Numbered from the stretch's first letter, positions 1 through 9,398 are shown. The stretch is 44,816 bases of DNA from Akkermansiaceae bacterium UBA1506 (GCA_002323995.1 DCQY01000078.1:44998-89813); one strand, 5' to 3'. Notes: generated by a model not told the origin, from the letters alone. Numbers and translations are program-made.

Positions 1-1267
1 AATTCACTAAAGGCTCTTGGGCTGTCTCGGCGGGAGGTGCTTCCGTAACGGAAGGTTGCACCTCCTTACGTGTCTGGGAACGCTCAGAAGAAACTGGTAT
101 TGGACTGGCAGGAAGATCTCCCGCCGCGCTCGCCGCAGAAGAAATTAGAGAAATGACGTCATCAATTGAGGATTCTTCCATCGCCTGAATCGATTTGATA
201 ACCCCAATCTCTAAATGAAGTTTTTTATTCGGAGCCCACTTCATACGAGCATCAGTTTCAGCAAGTAGGTCAATCATCTTTAGTAGTCGCTGAGTGTCGA
301 CCATTTCTGCCTGCTTCGTCACAGACTCGCGAACCTCGACCGACATCTCACCAGTGCTACCGTCGGGGTCAACTTTGCTCACAAGCACGCCACGAAAATG
401 ACCGATCAAATCTCCCAGCAATTTGGAAATATCTTTGCCACTTTCACTATGAGCATGGATTGTTTCGAGCGCTCCGGAACTGTTGCGACCCAGGATCTGA
501 ACTGCCAGTTCTGAGATCGCCTCACCCGAATTGAATCCAAAAATTTCGAGGACGTTATCTTCTTCGATTCTATTGCCACAAAAGGCCACCAGTTGGTCCA
601 GCATAGACTGAGCATCCCGCATACCACCTTCGGCACCCTTTGCAATTGCAAAGGCGGCGGCATCAGATATCTCAATTTTCTCTTCGGTCGCTATGAACTG
701 GAGGTGCTCAGCGATGATGCCAGTCGGAATCCGGCGTAGATCGAACCGTTGGCAGCGACTGATGATTGTTGGCAGAATTTTTTGTGGCTCAGTGGTTGCG
801 AAGATAAACTTCACGTGAGGTGGAGGCTCCTCGAGTGTCTTCAGCAATGCATTGAAAGCTGCCGTTGTCAGCATATGCACTTCGTCGATGTAATAAATTT
901 TGAATTGGCCGGAACTAGGAGCAAATTTGACGGTGTCACGGAGTTCACGAACTTGATCCACGCCGTTGTTGGAAGCTCCATCGATTTCCAGCACGTCTAG
1001 GCTGTTACCCTCAGCGATCTCAAGACAAACCGGATCGTCAGGATCAAATTTAGCACTCGGGCCGTTGGGACAGTTCAATGCTTTTGCAAGAATCCTCGCT
1101 GTCGAAGTCTTACCGGTGCCCCTAGGCCCCACGAAAAGATACGCGTGGGCAAGACGGTCTTTCTCAATGGCATTCCGCAAAGTCTGCACCACATGGTCCT
1201 GACCCAAGACATCTTCGAAAGTGCGGGGGCGGTATTTCCGCGCAAAAACTTGATAGGTGTTACTCAC
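1..1267 (-). CDS. dnaX: DNA polymerase III subunit gamma/tau (DnaX), 3' end outside window
   Basis: Clamp-loader ATPase of the replicative DNA polymerase, which loads the sliding clamp. The visible 422 residues start at a GTG (MSNTYQVFARKYRP) and hold the AAA+ core: Walker A GPRGTGKT at residues 47-54, Walker B IDEVH at about 127-131 and the SRC sensor at about 170-172. These signatures are diagnostic of DnaX. The region after about residue 360 is Pro/Ser/Ala/Glu-rich, like the tau linker. One oddity: the usual four-cysteine zinc module is only half present, with Cys66 and Cys81 kept but Asp75 and Asp78 in the middle positions. The GTG at 1267 follows a GGGAG stretch very closely; another in-frame GTG at 1276 is possible. 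The gene is the last visible member of a same-strand run with the photolyase and glycosyltransferase genes. Confidence 0.96.
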   Translation of the reverse strand, partial: MSNTYQVFARKYRPRTFEDVLGQDHVVQTLRNAIEKDRLAHAYLFVGPRGTGKTSTARILAKALNCPNGPSAKFDPDDPVCLEIAEGNSLDVLEIDGASNNGVDQVRELRDTVKFAPSSGQFKIYYIDEVHMLTTAAFNALLKTLEEPPPHVKFIFATTEPQKILPTIISRCQRFDLRRIPTGIIAEHLQFIATEEKIEISDAAAFAIAKGAEGGMRDAQSMLDQLVAFCGNRIEEDNVLEIFGFNSGEAISELAVQILGRNSSGALETIHAHSESGKDISKLLGDLIGHFRGVLVSKVDPDGSTGEMSVEVRESVTKQAEMVDTQRLLKMIDLLAETDARMKWAPNKKLHLEIGVIKSIQAMEESSIDDVISLISSAASAAGDLPASPIPVSSERSQTRKEVQPSVTEAPPAETAQEPLVN

Positions 1268-1344
1268 AACTCCCACTGTAGATAAGATTCCGAGAAGGAA
1301 AATGAAGAATCAAAGAAATTTGCGCCCCATTCCACGAAAAGGTC

Positions 1345-2772
1345 TCAGGCGCCCGAAGCTTCCTTCAACGTTTTGAACCGCCTTAGCGTCTCTTCTCGCT
1401 CACGGCTATGATCCACCATCGGTGGCGGATAATTGGGAGCTATGGATTCACCGGGTGCCGGGGCTTTCGCCAGAGCCTTGGGATCCACCCCAGCCAACTC
1501 AGGGACCCATCTCTTCACGTAAACTCCCTCTGGATCATAGCGACTCGTCTGGGTCCAGGGATTCTGAATCCGAAAGTAGGGAGCTGCATCAGCCCCCGTT
1601 CCGGCTGACCACTGCCAACCGCCGTTATTTGATGCAATTTCTCCATCGAGAAGATGTTGCAAAAAGAACGACTCCCCTTCCCTCCAATCGAGATGCAGAT
1701 CCTTCGTTAGAAACATGGCCGTAATCATTCTAACGCGATTGTGCATAAACCCAGTTTTCACCAGCTGCCGCATTCCTGCATCGACAATAGGAAATCCAGT
1801 ACGCCCCTCCTGCCATTTCGCAAGTCTGTCATCCTCATCGGGATCGTTCCACTCGAGCCCCCGCCAGCTGGGGTTTAACTCCAGATCAAGCACCTCAGGA
1901 TAGTGATGAAGAATCGACATGAAAAACTCACGCCAAGCCAACTGCCGCTGGAACTCTCCGAAGGACTCTCGCTCAGATCGCTCCCTCGTTTCTGACCTTG
2001 CTTTCCCAGCCCGATGATAGAGGTCTCTTACCGAAATAGTGCCCCATCTCAAGTCGGCACCGAGACGGGAAGAGGCATCGTCTGCCGGAAAATTACGATG
2101 ATCTAGATAGGCTCCAAGACGCTCGGAAACAGCACTTTTCATCCGCTCCCTCCCGGCTTTTTCGCCGGGAATAAGTGCGAGAGGGCCTTCCTGTTTCATA
2201 CCCCAGGTCTCAACAGTCGGGCATGGGTCAGACGGCAAGTCGATTTTCGCGACCAACTTTTTAACACTTCCTCCTACGAGAGGTTTAGCAACAACATCCC
2301 AACGCCTGAAGTAGGGAGTAAAAACCCGGTAGGGAGTCCCGCTACCGGTGAGAACCTCATCCGCGCTATGCATGACTGCATCCTGATAGGGGCGAAACGC
2401 AACGTTCAACTCCTGACACAGAGTCTCCAATTTTTTCTCGATCTGCTTACCGTGCAGGTCGGGATCAAGGTTCAAATAAATCGCCTCGGCACCACTCTCT
2501 TCGATCAAGCCAGCAATCACTTTTAGAGCGTGGCCACGACGGAATATGAGCTTGCCACCAACGTGGTTCACATTGCTAGCCAGTGAGCTGAGGCATCCTG
2601 ATAGGAATGCCTGCCGCTTTGGGCCAGTCCAGCGATGCTCACCATTCCAGTCACTAACAACATAGAGCGGAATCACTTCTTCGGAATCTGCCGAGGCAGC
2701 TAGCAATGCCGTATTGTCTGTCAGGCGCAAATCACGCCTAAACCAGTGTATTACCCTCTTAAACTCAGACAT
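1345..2772 (-). CDS. phrB: Deoxyribodipyrimidine photolyase (class I, cryptochrome/photolyase family)
   Basis: Light-driven repair of cyclobutane pyrimidine dimers in the cytoplasm. The 475-residue length is normal for the family. The N-terminal Rossmann-like domain (about 1-140) begins with IHWFRRDLRLTDNTAL, the classic photolyase start, and binds the antenna pigment. The C-terminal FAD domain (about 200-475) contains WREFF, FPIVDAGMRQL, MHNRVRMI and the near-invariant NNGGWQWSAGTGADAAPYFR stretch that wraps around FAD. The start is an ATG 36 bp after the stop codon of the upstream glycosyltransferase, so the two are probably co-transcribed, with dnaX 77 bp further on. A deaminoflavin or folate antenna cannot be told apart by eye. 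A class I CPD photolyase is much more likely than a cryptochrome because the repair-type motifs are intact. Confidence 0.95.
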   Translation of the reverse strand: MSEFKRVIHWFRRDLRLTDNTALLAASADSEEVIPLYVVSDWNGEHRWTGPKRQAFLSGCLSSLASNVNHVGGKLIFRRGHALKVIAGLIEESGAEAIYLNLDPDLHGKQIEKKLETLCQELNVAFRPYQDAVMHSADEVLTGSGTPYRVFTPYFRRWDVVAKPLVGGSVKKLVAKIDLPSDPCPTVETWGMKQEGPLALIPGEKAGRERMKSAVSERLGAYLDHRNFPADDASSRLGADLRWGTISVRDLYHRAGKARSETRERSERESFGEFQRQLAWREFFMSILHHYPEVLDLELNPSWRGLEWNDPDEDDRLAKWQEGRTGFPIVDAGMRQLVKTGFMHNRVRMITAMFLTKDLHLDWREGESFFLQHLLDGEIASNNGGWQWSAGTGADAAPYFRIQNPWTQTSRYDPEGVYVKRWVPELAGVDPKALAKAPAPGESIAPNYPPPMVDHSREREETLRRFKTLKEASGA

Positions 2773-2808
2773 GATTAAGGCTTACGCATCTCGCACCGGC
2801 CGCGGTTG

Positions 2809-3729
2809 TCAACCGCTCGACACTTCATGCCACAGGGTTTCGACGACAGGATTGATAGCGCTGCCAGCCTCTTCTAGTTTCAACGCCAGAACACGCCTGT
2901 AGATATCGGAGCGATAGTCCAACCCCCGCTTCGCTGCGCCCTGCAAAAGAATCCTTGCCTTCTGTCTCACCTTTTTGATGACCACTGCTCTCTGTTCTTC
3001 AGTCAAATGGCCACCTATCAGCAATTCCAAGAGGGCTATGACTCGATACCGGTCCATCGCCGGAACGAGCATAGAGAGCTGGTCTCCATGACCAGCATGC
3101 TTTTCAACCATTGCTTTTCCCGGAACGAGACCCACCGGGAGCGACTTGGTGATTCTTAGCCACAACTCATAGTCTTCGCAGACCCCGTAACGTGAATCAA
3201 AACCGCCAACCTCCTCCCAGAGACCCCGGCTCATAGCGACGCATGAAGGACCGATAGAGCAGCGCTCACAGGATTTCGCGAAAAGATCTCCTCCAGAAAA
3301 CTCCCAGTGACCCGGCTTCTGAAGCTCCCTGCCACCTCGGATCCAAGTTTCTTTCACCTGAGAGATGCGAAATTCTGGATGATCCGAGTGCCAATGAGCT
3401 TGATTCATCATTTTCTTTGGATGCCAGATATCATCCGAATCAAGAAACGTTACCCACTCACTCGCGCCAAGAGAAACGCCAATGTTGCGCGCCGCCGCCG
3501 GCCCCTGGGTGACTTCCAAACGCTCCCAAACGCAGCCATGCTTCTCCGCCCAACTTCGAACCAAACTCAGATCTTTCGTCGACCCATCGTCCACGACAAT
3601 GACCTGATGCGCGGCCAATTCCTGATCTAAGACGGATTGGATTGCCCTCCTCAGCAAGTCGATACGATTGTGCGTCGGAATGATAACGTCGAAATCCATA
3701 TAAGAATCAATGAGGGATTGACTTTGCAT
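2809..3729 (-). CDS. Glycosyltransferase family 2 protein
   Basis: Predicted GT-A fold transferase that moves a sugar from a nucleotide-sugar donor to a glycan or lipid acceptor; the substrate is unknown. The start of the domain (FDVIIPTHNR), VVDDGST at about residue 46-52, the GPAAARNIG segment, the DxD-type metal site FLDSDD at about 96-100 and a downstream ED-YELWLR segment are standard GT2 features. No membrane segment is visible, so it is likely cytoplasmic or peripheral. The ATG at 3729 has a GGGGGAGG stretch directly in front, an unusually tight ribosome-binding arrangement; a second ATG at 3699 (MDFDVIIP) would give the more typical GT2 N-terminus. It lies upstream of the photolyase on the same strand. 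The C-terminal 80 residues are helical and not assignable. Confidence 0.88.
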   Translation of the reverse strand: MQSQSLIDSYMDFDVIIPTHNRIDLLRRAIQSVLDQELAAHQVIVVDDGSTKDLSLVRSWAEKHGCVWERLEVTQGPAAARNIGVSLGASEWVTFLDSDDIWHPKKMMNQAHWHSDHPEFRISQVKETWIRGGRELQKPGHWEFSGGDLFAKSCERCSIGPSCVAMSRGLWEEVGGFDSRYGVCEDYELWLRITKSLPVGLVPGKAMVEKHAGHGDQLSMLVPAMDRYRVIALLELLIGGHLTEEQRAVVIKKVRQKARILLQGAAKRGLDYRSDIYRRVLALKLEEAGSAINPVVETLWHEVSSG

Positions 3730-3766
3730 CCTCCCCCTTTTCCCTTATCTGATATTGCCCGAGTTC

Positions 3767-4399
3767 ATGAGCGATTCCAGCAACGATTCCTCTAATTCTC
3801 CTGAAGAGAAGAAGGACAGCCAGTTACCTGAAGGAATTAAATCACCGCCGCCTCCTGATCCGGATCTCCTTGATACTGCAACGCTTGGCCCCACCTATTC
3901 AAGGGACAAAGATGGCAAGAGGTCTAGGACGGGGCGAAGCCATCCCACCGATCCTTATGATCCGATCAAAAAAAAGACCGGCTGCAGAGGCTTGTGCGGT
4001 TGCCTCGCTGGATTAGGCATTATTCTCGGTGCTGTTTTAATCACTCTACTCGTTGTCGTCAGTTGCTTCGGTCCGGGAAAATATGCATTTGCAGGCTACA
4101 AAGTGGTGATTTTAGGGAAAGCAGAGAGCACCATTACGGTGCCCCCCGAAGAAGCTACCTTGTTCATTGGACAGGATATTATTTACTCGGTGCCCGAAAC
4201 GAGGTTTCCTGTCGCCATCTCAGCAGCCGAAATCACGATTGGCGGGGAATTTTATCAGGACGTTAGCCTCACCGCTAAACAGGTTAACGGTAAACCCACT
4301 GCCCGCTTTAATCGCGATCTGGAAGTCTTCGCCAATCGATTCACTGATGAGGGTATTACTCTGAGAGGTGAACTCACCGGTCGCGTTATTGAACCTTAA
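3767..4399 (+). CDS. Hypothetical membrane-anchored protein with Pro/Asp-rich N-terminus
   Basis: I do not recognise a family. The ATG at 3767 gives 210 residues (an in-frame TTG at 3755 would add four). About 70 residues of hydrophilic Ser, Asp, Pro and Lys-rich sequence come first, then a Cys/Gly segment (CRGLCGCLAG) running into one strong membrane helix at about residues 77-103, then about 105 residues predicted outside the membrane and rich in beta-strand-like alternation. With the charged N-terminus inside, this would be a single-pass protein with a small extracytoplasmic domain. The stop codon is 17 bp before the OsmC-type gene, so the two are probably one transcript. Its own promoter must overlap the glycosyltransferase gene, since only 37 bp separate the divergent starts. 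Confidence 0.75.
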   Translation: MSDSSNDSSNSPEEKKDSQLPEGIKSPPPPDPDLLDTATLGPTYSRDKDGKRSRTGRSHPTDPYDPIKKKTGCRGLCGCLAGLGIILGAVLITLLVVVSCFGPGKYAFAGYKVVILGKAESTITVPPEEATLFIGQDIIYSVPETRFPVAISAAEITIGGEFYQDVSLTAKQVNGKPTARFNRDLEVFANRFTDEGITLRGELTGRVIEP

Positions 4400-4416
4400 A
4401 TCTTAAGAATCTAGCT

Positions 4417-4878
4417 ATGGTCGAAATTAATGCTATCTACGAAGGAACGCTACGCTGTTCCGCCACTCATGCCCCCTCCGGGAGCGTGATCGAAACCGAT
4501 GCTCCAGTCGATAACCACGGACTAGGCGAACGCTATTCCCCCACCGATCTGGTTGCAACGGCGCTGGGCACCTGCATGATGACGATCATGGGAATCTATG
4601 CGCAGCGCCATGAACTCGATCTCACTGGCACCGAAGTCCGTGTGGAAAAACGGATGACTCCGCAACCTCCTCGACGCATTGCAAGTCTGACGACCTATGT
4701 GAAGGTGCCCCTAGCGGAGAATCACCCCCAACGTGGCGCTATCGAAAAAGCCGGCATGACCTGCCCAGTGCACTTGAGCCTGCACCCTGAAGTGGAGAAG
4801 AACGTAGTTTTTGAGTGGGGAAATGAAACCCTACGCGATGATCTCACGAATGGGCCCGGCTCCTTCGACTCCAACTAG
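4417..4878 (+). CDS. OsmC family protein (thiol peroxidase-like)
   Basis: The OsmC/Ohr superfamily comprises small dimeric proteins that reduce organic or lipid hydroperoxides with a reactive cysteine pair. The 153 residues have the family layout: SPTDLVATALGTC with Cys53 at the start of the central helix, and MTCPVHLSL with Cys116, the two catalytic cysteine positions. The generic OsmC subgroup fits better than Ohr, because the sequence has GERYSPTDLVATALGTC instead of the Ohr pattern. No signal peptide is present, so it acts in the cytoplasm. The start is a clear ATG 17 bp after the upstream gene. Its last 48 bp overlap, tail to tail, the 3' end of the DUF1501 gene on the other strand. The exact substrate is not predictable. 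Confidence 0.9.
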   Translation: MVEINAIYEGTLRCSATHAPSGSVIETDAPVDNHGLGERYSPTDLVATALGTCMMTIMGIYAQRHELDLTGTEVRVEKRMTPQPPRRIASLTTYVKVPLAENHPQRGAIEKAGMTCPVHLSLHPEVEKNVVFEWGNETLRDDLTNGPGSFDSN

Positions 4879-6291
4879 CTTGTTGTCGAGTCCACCGAAG
4901 AAGTAACTTAAGCCGTTAGGGTCGAGTCCCATCAGGGTCAAAATCGTCGAATGAAGATGCTTCACCTCATAACGATTTTCCGCCGCCATCGAGCCTAACT
5001 CGTCGGTTTGTCCGACCGAGACACCTCCTTTGATGCCGCCTCCCGCCATCCACATGGTGAAACCATAGCTGTTGTGATCACGGCCAGTTCCCTTCGCATA
5101 CTCTGCCGTTGGCTGGCGGCCAAATTCACCTCCCCATACAACGAGAGTATCTTCCAGCATGCCGCGCCGCTTAAGATCTTTTAGGAGGCCGGCAATCGGT
5201 TTGTCCGTTGCTCCGGCATGATGATTGTGGTTCTTCTCAAGATCGCCGTGAGCATCCCAGTTGTTATCATTATGGGCTCCTCCCGAATAGAGTTGGATGA
5301 AACGAACGCCTCGCTCGACGAGGCGTCGGGAGAGAAGGCACTTCTTACCAAAGTCAGCCGTCTGAGGATTATCCATACCATAGAGTGACTGAGTCTCTTC
5401 AGATTCCTCTTCCAAGTCAATCGCCTCTGGAGCTGTCGATTGCATGCGGTAGGCCAGTTCGTAACTCGCGATACGAGCTGACAGATTGGAATTGTCGTAG
5501 CGTGAAGAGTAGTGCTCAGAGTTTAACTGATTGAGCGAGTCAATAATGCGACGCTGCTCACCCTCTCCCATTCCCCCGGAGTGCTTTAAATTAAGAATCG
5601 GGTCACCATTCGAGCGAAAGACTGTTCCCTGATAGCTCGCAGGCATGAAGCCAGACGTCCAGTTCTTGGCACCGGAGATGGGGCCTCCACTCTCGTCCAG
5701 CATGACGACGTAACCGGGCAAGTTCTCATTGACCGAGCCTAGACCATAATTTACCCACGATCCAAGCGAGGGACGTCCACTGATGAGGGATCCACTGTTC
5801 ATCATGAGGAGTGCCGATCCATGAATCGGCGAGTCAGCCGTCATCGAGTGGATAAAGGCAATGTCATCGACGCAGCTTCCAACGTGAGGAAAGAGATCGG
5901 AAACATATTTTCCGCACTCACCATATTGCTTGAATTTCCATTTAGGCTCAACGATTCGGCCCTCATTCTTCTTCCCCCCTCGGCCGAACGTTTTTACCGC
6001 AATCGTCTTTCCGTCCATGCCCACCATGGACGGCTTGTAATCGAAGGTATCGATGTGACTCGGTCCTCCATACATGAAAAGGAAAATCACGCTTTTTGCT
6101 TTGCCCAGCATCATCGGCGCCTGGGGAGCAAGAGGATTTTGTGACGCCATGGCCCCCTGCGCCGAATTTAAAAAACCCTCCTGCCCGAGAAGCCCGGTCA
6201 ATGCCAGCGCGGGAAAGCCAGCACCCACATTATGGAGGAATTCTCGCCGATTGACGTTTCCACAAAAATTTCCCTTGGATCTCTTTTTCAT
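4831..6291 (-). CDS. DUF1501 family protein, Tat-exported
   Basis: DUF1501 proteins belong to the alkaline phosphatase/sulfatase-like fold group and are abundant in Verrucomicrobiota and Planctomycetota, nearly always next to a PSD1/DUF1549/DUF1553 gene. Their biochemical activity is not established. This 486-residue protein opens with a twin-arginine signal (NRREFLHNVG, Arg15-Arg16) and a hydrophobic stretch ending near residue 45. The body contains family hallmarks: FMYGGPSHIDTFDYKP, a GGAHNDNNWDAHGD segment, VVWGGEFGRQP and GTGRDHNSYGFTMWMAGGG, which supply likely metal-binding His and Asp residues. The start lies 3 bp after the stop of the PSD1 gene, so they form one transcription unit and the products probably work together in the periplasm. 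Confidence 0.93.
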   Translation of the reverse strand: MKKRSKGNFCGNVNRREFLHNVGAGFPALALTGLLGQEGFLNSAQGAMASQNPLAPQAPMMLGKAKSVIFLFMYGGPSHIDTFDYKPSMVGMDGKTIAVKTFGRGGKKNEGRIVEPKWKFKQYGECGKYVSDLFPHVGSCVDDIAFIHSMTADSPIHGSALLMMNSGSLISGRPSLGSWVNYGLGSVNENLPGYVVMLDESGGPISGAKNWTSGFMPASYQGTVFRSNGDPILNLKHSGGMGEGEQRRIIDSLNQLNSEHYSSRYDNSNLSARIASYELAYRMQSTAPEAIDLEEESEETQSLYGMDNPQTADFGKKCLLSRRLVERGVRFIQLYSGGAHNDNNWDAHGDLEKNHNHHAGATDKPIAGLLKDLKRRGMLEDTLVVWGGEFGRQPTAEYAKGTGRDHNSYGFTMWMAGGGIKGGVSVGQTDELGSMAAENRYEVKHLHSTILTLMGLDPNGLSYFFGGLDNKLVGVEGAGPIREIIA

Positions 6292-6294
6292 ATC

Positions 6295-9285
6295 TCAGTC
6301 CAGATAAACAAATTCATTCAAGTTCAGCGCAAGTAAGGCGACGCGATCAAGAGCATCTCTATCAGAAAGATTAGCGTCGGTTTTCAAATCTTTATAAAGT
6401 TCGACCAACTCCTCGATCTCTCCAGCTTCAGCATTCCGTTGAAGTACTAGCGAGAGCCCATAAGCAATCTGCTCTTCAAGGCTTCCTCCTCGTTCGCGAA
6501 GACGATCAGCAAAAACCACCGCGTTCTCATTCACGAACTCAGAGTTTAGCATGGTCAGCGCTTGAGTAGGCACCGTCGTGGCAAAGCGCACTGCACATGG
6601 CGCATCCGTGTCTGCCTGATCGAAGTCAGCCAACATCTGGTGTCGAAGACTTCGTTTCACGTGGACGTAAATGGACCGACGATAATTATCATTCTCATCG
6701 GCTGATACCGGCCAACCCTTACCCGGTCTCGAAGCGGTTGCCAAGACTTCCGCTGGAAGAGGTGGTGTCACCCAATGGCCGTGGGCCTTGAGGTTTAGTC
6801 TACCTGACATCGCCAATATCGAATCACGCAATTCCTCTGCCGTGAGGCGTCTCATTGAAAATCTCCAGTGTTTATAATTCTGAGGGTCAGCGGCAAGATT
6901 GGCACTGTCCGGTTCGGAGGAGAGGCGATAAGTGCGACTGTTGAGAATGAGACGATGAAGATCCTTAATACTCCATTCTCCCCTAATGAACTCCGCGGCG
7001 AGCCAGTCTAACAATTCCGGATGAGTGGGCTTTTCTCCCAAGGTTCCAAAATCAGAACTACTCGCAACAATCCCCCGACCGAAGTGATGCTGCCAGATGC
7101 GGTTGACCATTACCCGCGAGGTTAATGCTTTGCCTTCGCCGGTCATCCACCGAGCCAAAGCCAAGCGCCGGCCCGAAGATTGGTAATCGCCATAATTGAC
7201 GCGTTCGGACAGGAGTGGGCTTGGATCAGAATTCTCGCTTCCAAGAACGGCAGGAACCCCGGGCGCAACTTCATCGCCCAGAGCATGAGCGCTGCCGCGC
7301 AGGTGGATATGCATCGCCCCGGGCGTGGCTTTTTCGGTCACAACGTTGAGAGGAACTCCTGATTTCTGCTGCCTCAGACCGTTGATCGCAGCGACAGTTT
7401 TTTCATACTCACCGACAAGATCTCGACCTACTGCGTCAGCTACTGTCGCCTTCATCTTCTTTCCTGCTCCGCCGCTCAAGAGGCTTTCGATCGATGAAAA
7501 AGAGGCTTTGGAACGGAGGGCAAGGTCAACATATTGGCCACCGCCGGATTGGCGGCAGTGCACAGCGATCACGTTTTTTCCAGTTTGAAGAAGATCCAGC
7601 GCTGTCTCCGAGAGAGAGATGATCTGGTAATCATTCATTATCCCTTGTCCTTTCGCCTCGTAGACAAGCGCTCCATTCAGGTAAACCTCGGCATCTTCAT
7701 CGTGATAAATTTCAAGCACGAGGGACTCAGGCAGATTCTTCAGACCAAAGTTGGCGCGCATCCAGATATCCGGGGTATCCCACTTTGATTTAACTTGGGA
7801 ATTCGGCGAACTACCCGCACCGAAACCTCCATAACCCTTGAACCAAGATTTATTGAGAAAGCCGACCTCTTTCCAATCATCAGTGGGTGTCGAAGTTGTA
7901 TAAAACCATTGGGCCGACTTCCCTCTGGCATCGTCGACAAATGTCGTCACCTTTTCCCCTTCCTGGGCTCTCACGACCCCCTTTTCGCTGAGAACCATTA
8001 CGATTTTCTCCTTGAGGCTTTCGCGTTCAGCGTTGAGCTCTTTTAACCTTTCGCTCCGTTGTTTTTCGAAAGCTGCCTTTTCCTCCGGTGGCGCCCAGTG
8101 CACGATTGTTCCTGGTGTTTGGTAATGGGTTACCCCGGAGAAATTGGCCATAAAGGAGTAGAAATCCTTCTGGGAAATGGGGTCGGCCTTATGATCGTGA
8201 CAACGGGCGCAATTCAAAGTCATCGCCATGAACGCTTCGCTCGTCACCAACACATTATCGGCGAGAACATCATAGACATGCTGACGCCGATCAGCGGGCT
8301 CATCGTCCCACTGCATCAAGCGGTGATATCCAGTCGCGGCCATCGACTCCATTGTTGGATTTTCGATTTCATCACCGGCAAGCTGCTCTGTCAAAAAAAC
8401 GTCGTAGGGCTTATTCTGATTGAATGCATCAATCACATAATCGCGATATCGCCAAATGTGAGGCTTTGGATTGTCGCGCTCAAAACCGTTGGACTCTGCG
8501 TAACGAACCACGTCGAGCCAGTGACGCGCCCACCTTTCGCCATACTGTGGTCGGGAAAGCAAATCATCCACAAGTTCTCGGTAAGCGCGGTCCGGATCCA
8601 AACGGGAAGCTAGGATAAATGCACTCACTTCCTCAGGCTTCGGCGGAAGACCGAGCAGGTCATAGAACAAACGCCGAACAAGCACGCCTGGGTCGGCTAA
8701 AGCGTTCGGACTCAAACCATTTTTATCCAACTCAGCCCTGATAAAAGCGTCGACTCCATTGCTGCTCCATTCGGCATCACTCACCTCCGGTATAGCCTTT
8801 TTCACTAGCGGGCGATATGCCCACCACTCGCGATTTTCATCTGTAAGAGTGAAGCCACGTTTTACCTCACTTTCTTTACCGTCAATTTCCAGAGCGGGGT
8901 CATAGGGCACCCCCATTTCAACCCACTGCCTTAGCACAGCAATCTCCTCATCCGGCAACTTTGCCTTCGGCGGCATTTCGTGCTCAGCATCTTTATAACT
9001 CAGCATCTCAAGCACAAGGCTCTCCATTGGGCTTTCAGGATTATATCCGGGACCATAATCTCCTCCCCTCAGAAGCCCCTCCCGATTGGTGATCCGAAAA
9101 TGCCCTTTGATGCGATCTTCCCCTCCATGACAGCTGAAGCAGCGCTCCTCTAGAATGGAAAAGACTCTTTCAGCGTAAAACCTTTTCCCCGGTTCTCCGT
9201 ATGCGGAAGAAAGAAACAAGATAGCTACGCCGATCGTAAGAGGCCAGCAGGAGCGACTTGTAAGGTTGAGGACGGTGGGGCACAT
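6295..9285 (-). CDS. PSD1 / DUF1549 / DUF1553 cytochrome-like protein
   Basis: Large exported protein of the planctomycete-type cytochrome group. From the ATG at 9285 it has 996 residues with a signal peptide (hydrophobic core PLTIGVAILFLSSAYG); an in-frame TTG at 9327 would add 14 residues and spoil the signal. Order of parts: PSD1 haem-binding domain with CFSCHG (Cys49, Cys52, His53), DUF1549 (LVRRLFYDLLGLPP, ERWARHWLDVVRYAESNG), a second CARCHDH motif near residue 357, an inserted jelly-roll-like domain at about 450-600 (KSWFKGYGGFGAG through IAVHCRQSGGG), then DUF1553 (SRVMVNRIWQHHFGRGIV, MRRLTAEELRDSIL). Haem attachment is inferred from CxxCH motifs. It directly precedes the DUF1501 gene. 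A role in extracellular polysaccharide or sulfated-glycan metabolism is often guessed for such pairs but is not proven. Confidence 0.93.
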   Translation of the reverse strand: MCPTVLNLTSRSCWPLTIGVAILFLSSAYGEPGKRFYAERVFSILEERCFSCHGGEDRIKGHFRITNREGLLRGGDYGPGYNPESPMESLVLEMLSYKDAEHEMPPKAKLPDEEIAVLRQWVEMGVPYDPALEIDGKESEVKRGFTLTDENREWWAYRPLVKKAIPEVSDAEWSSNGVDAFIRAELDKNGLSPNALADPGVLVRRLFYDLLGLPPKPEEVSAFILASRLDPDRAYRELVDDLLSRPQYGERWARHWLDVVRYAESNGFERDNPKPHIWRYRDYVIDAFNQNKPYDVFLTEQLAGDEIENPTMESMAATGYHRLMQWDDEPADRRQHVYDVLADNVLVTSEAFMAMTLNCARCHDHKADPISQKDFYSFMANFSGVTHYQTPGTIVHWAPPEEKAAFEKQRSERLKELNAERESLKEKIVMVLSEKGVVRAQEGEKVTTFVDDARGKSAQWFYTTSTPTDDWKEVGFLNKSWFKGYGGFGAGSSPNSQVKSKWDTPDIWMRANFGLKNLPESLVLEIYHDEDAEVYLNGALVYEAKGQGIMNDYQIISLSETALDLLQTGKNVIAVHCRQSGGGQYVDLALRSKASFSSIESLLSGGAGKKMKATVADAVGRDLVGEYEKTVAAINGLRQQKSGVPLNVVTEKATPGAMHIHLRGSAHALGDEVAPGVPAVLGSENSDPSPLLSERVNYGDYQSSGRRLALARWMTGEGKALTSRVMVNRIWQHHFGRGIVASSSDFGTLGEKPTHPELLDWLAAEFIRGEWSIKDLHRLILNSRTYRLSSEPDSANLAADPQNYKHWRFSMRRLTAEELRDSILAMSGRLNLKAHGHWVTPPLPAEVLATASRPGKGWPVSADENDNYRRSIYVHVKRSLRHQMLADFDQADTDAPCAVRFATTVPTQALTMLNSEFVNENAVVFADRLRERGGSLEEQIAYGLSLVLQRNAEAGEIEELVELYKDLKTDANLSDRDALDRVALLALNLNEFVYLD

Positions 9286-9398
9286 CGCAACGTAGAGTAG
9301 GCTTACAAAATTCTCTAGAACATACAATTAAAGATTACGAAGCGAACTCACACAAAAGGGTGATGCTGATTGAAAAAATGATCGTAGGACAGTCGTTT

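Noticed and set aside
2802..2816. Hairpin GCGGTTGTCAACCGC at the glycosyltransferase stop, considered as a terminator.
   Set aside because: The stem is only 6 bp and no T-run follows; the photolyase gene begins 36 bp on and is probably co-transcribed.
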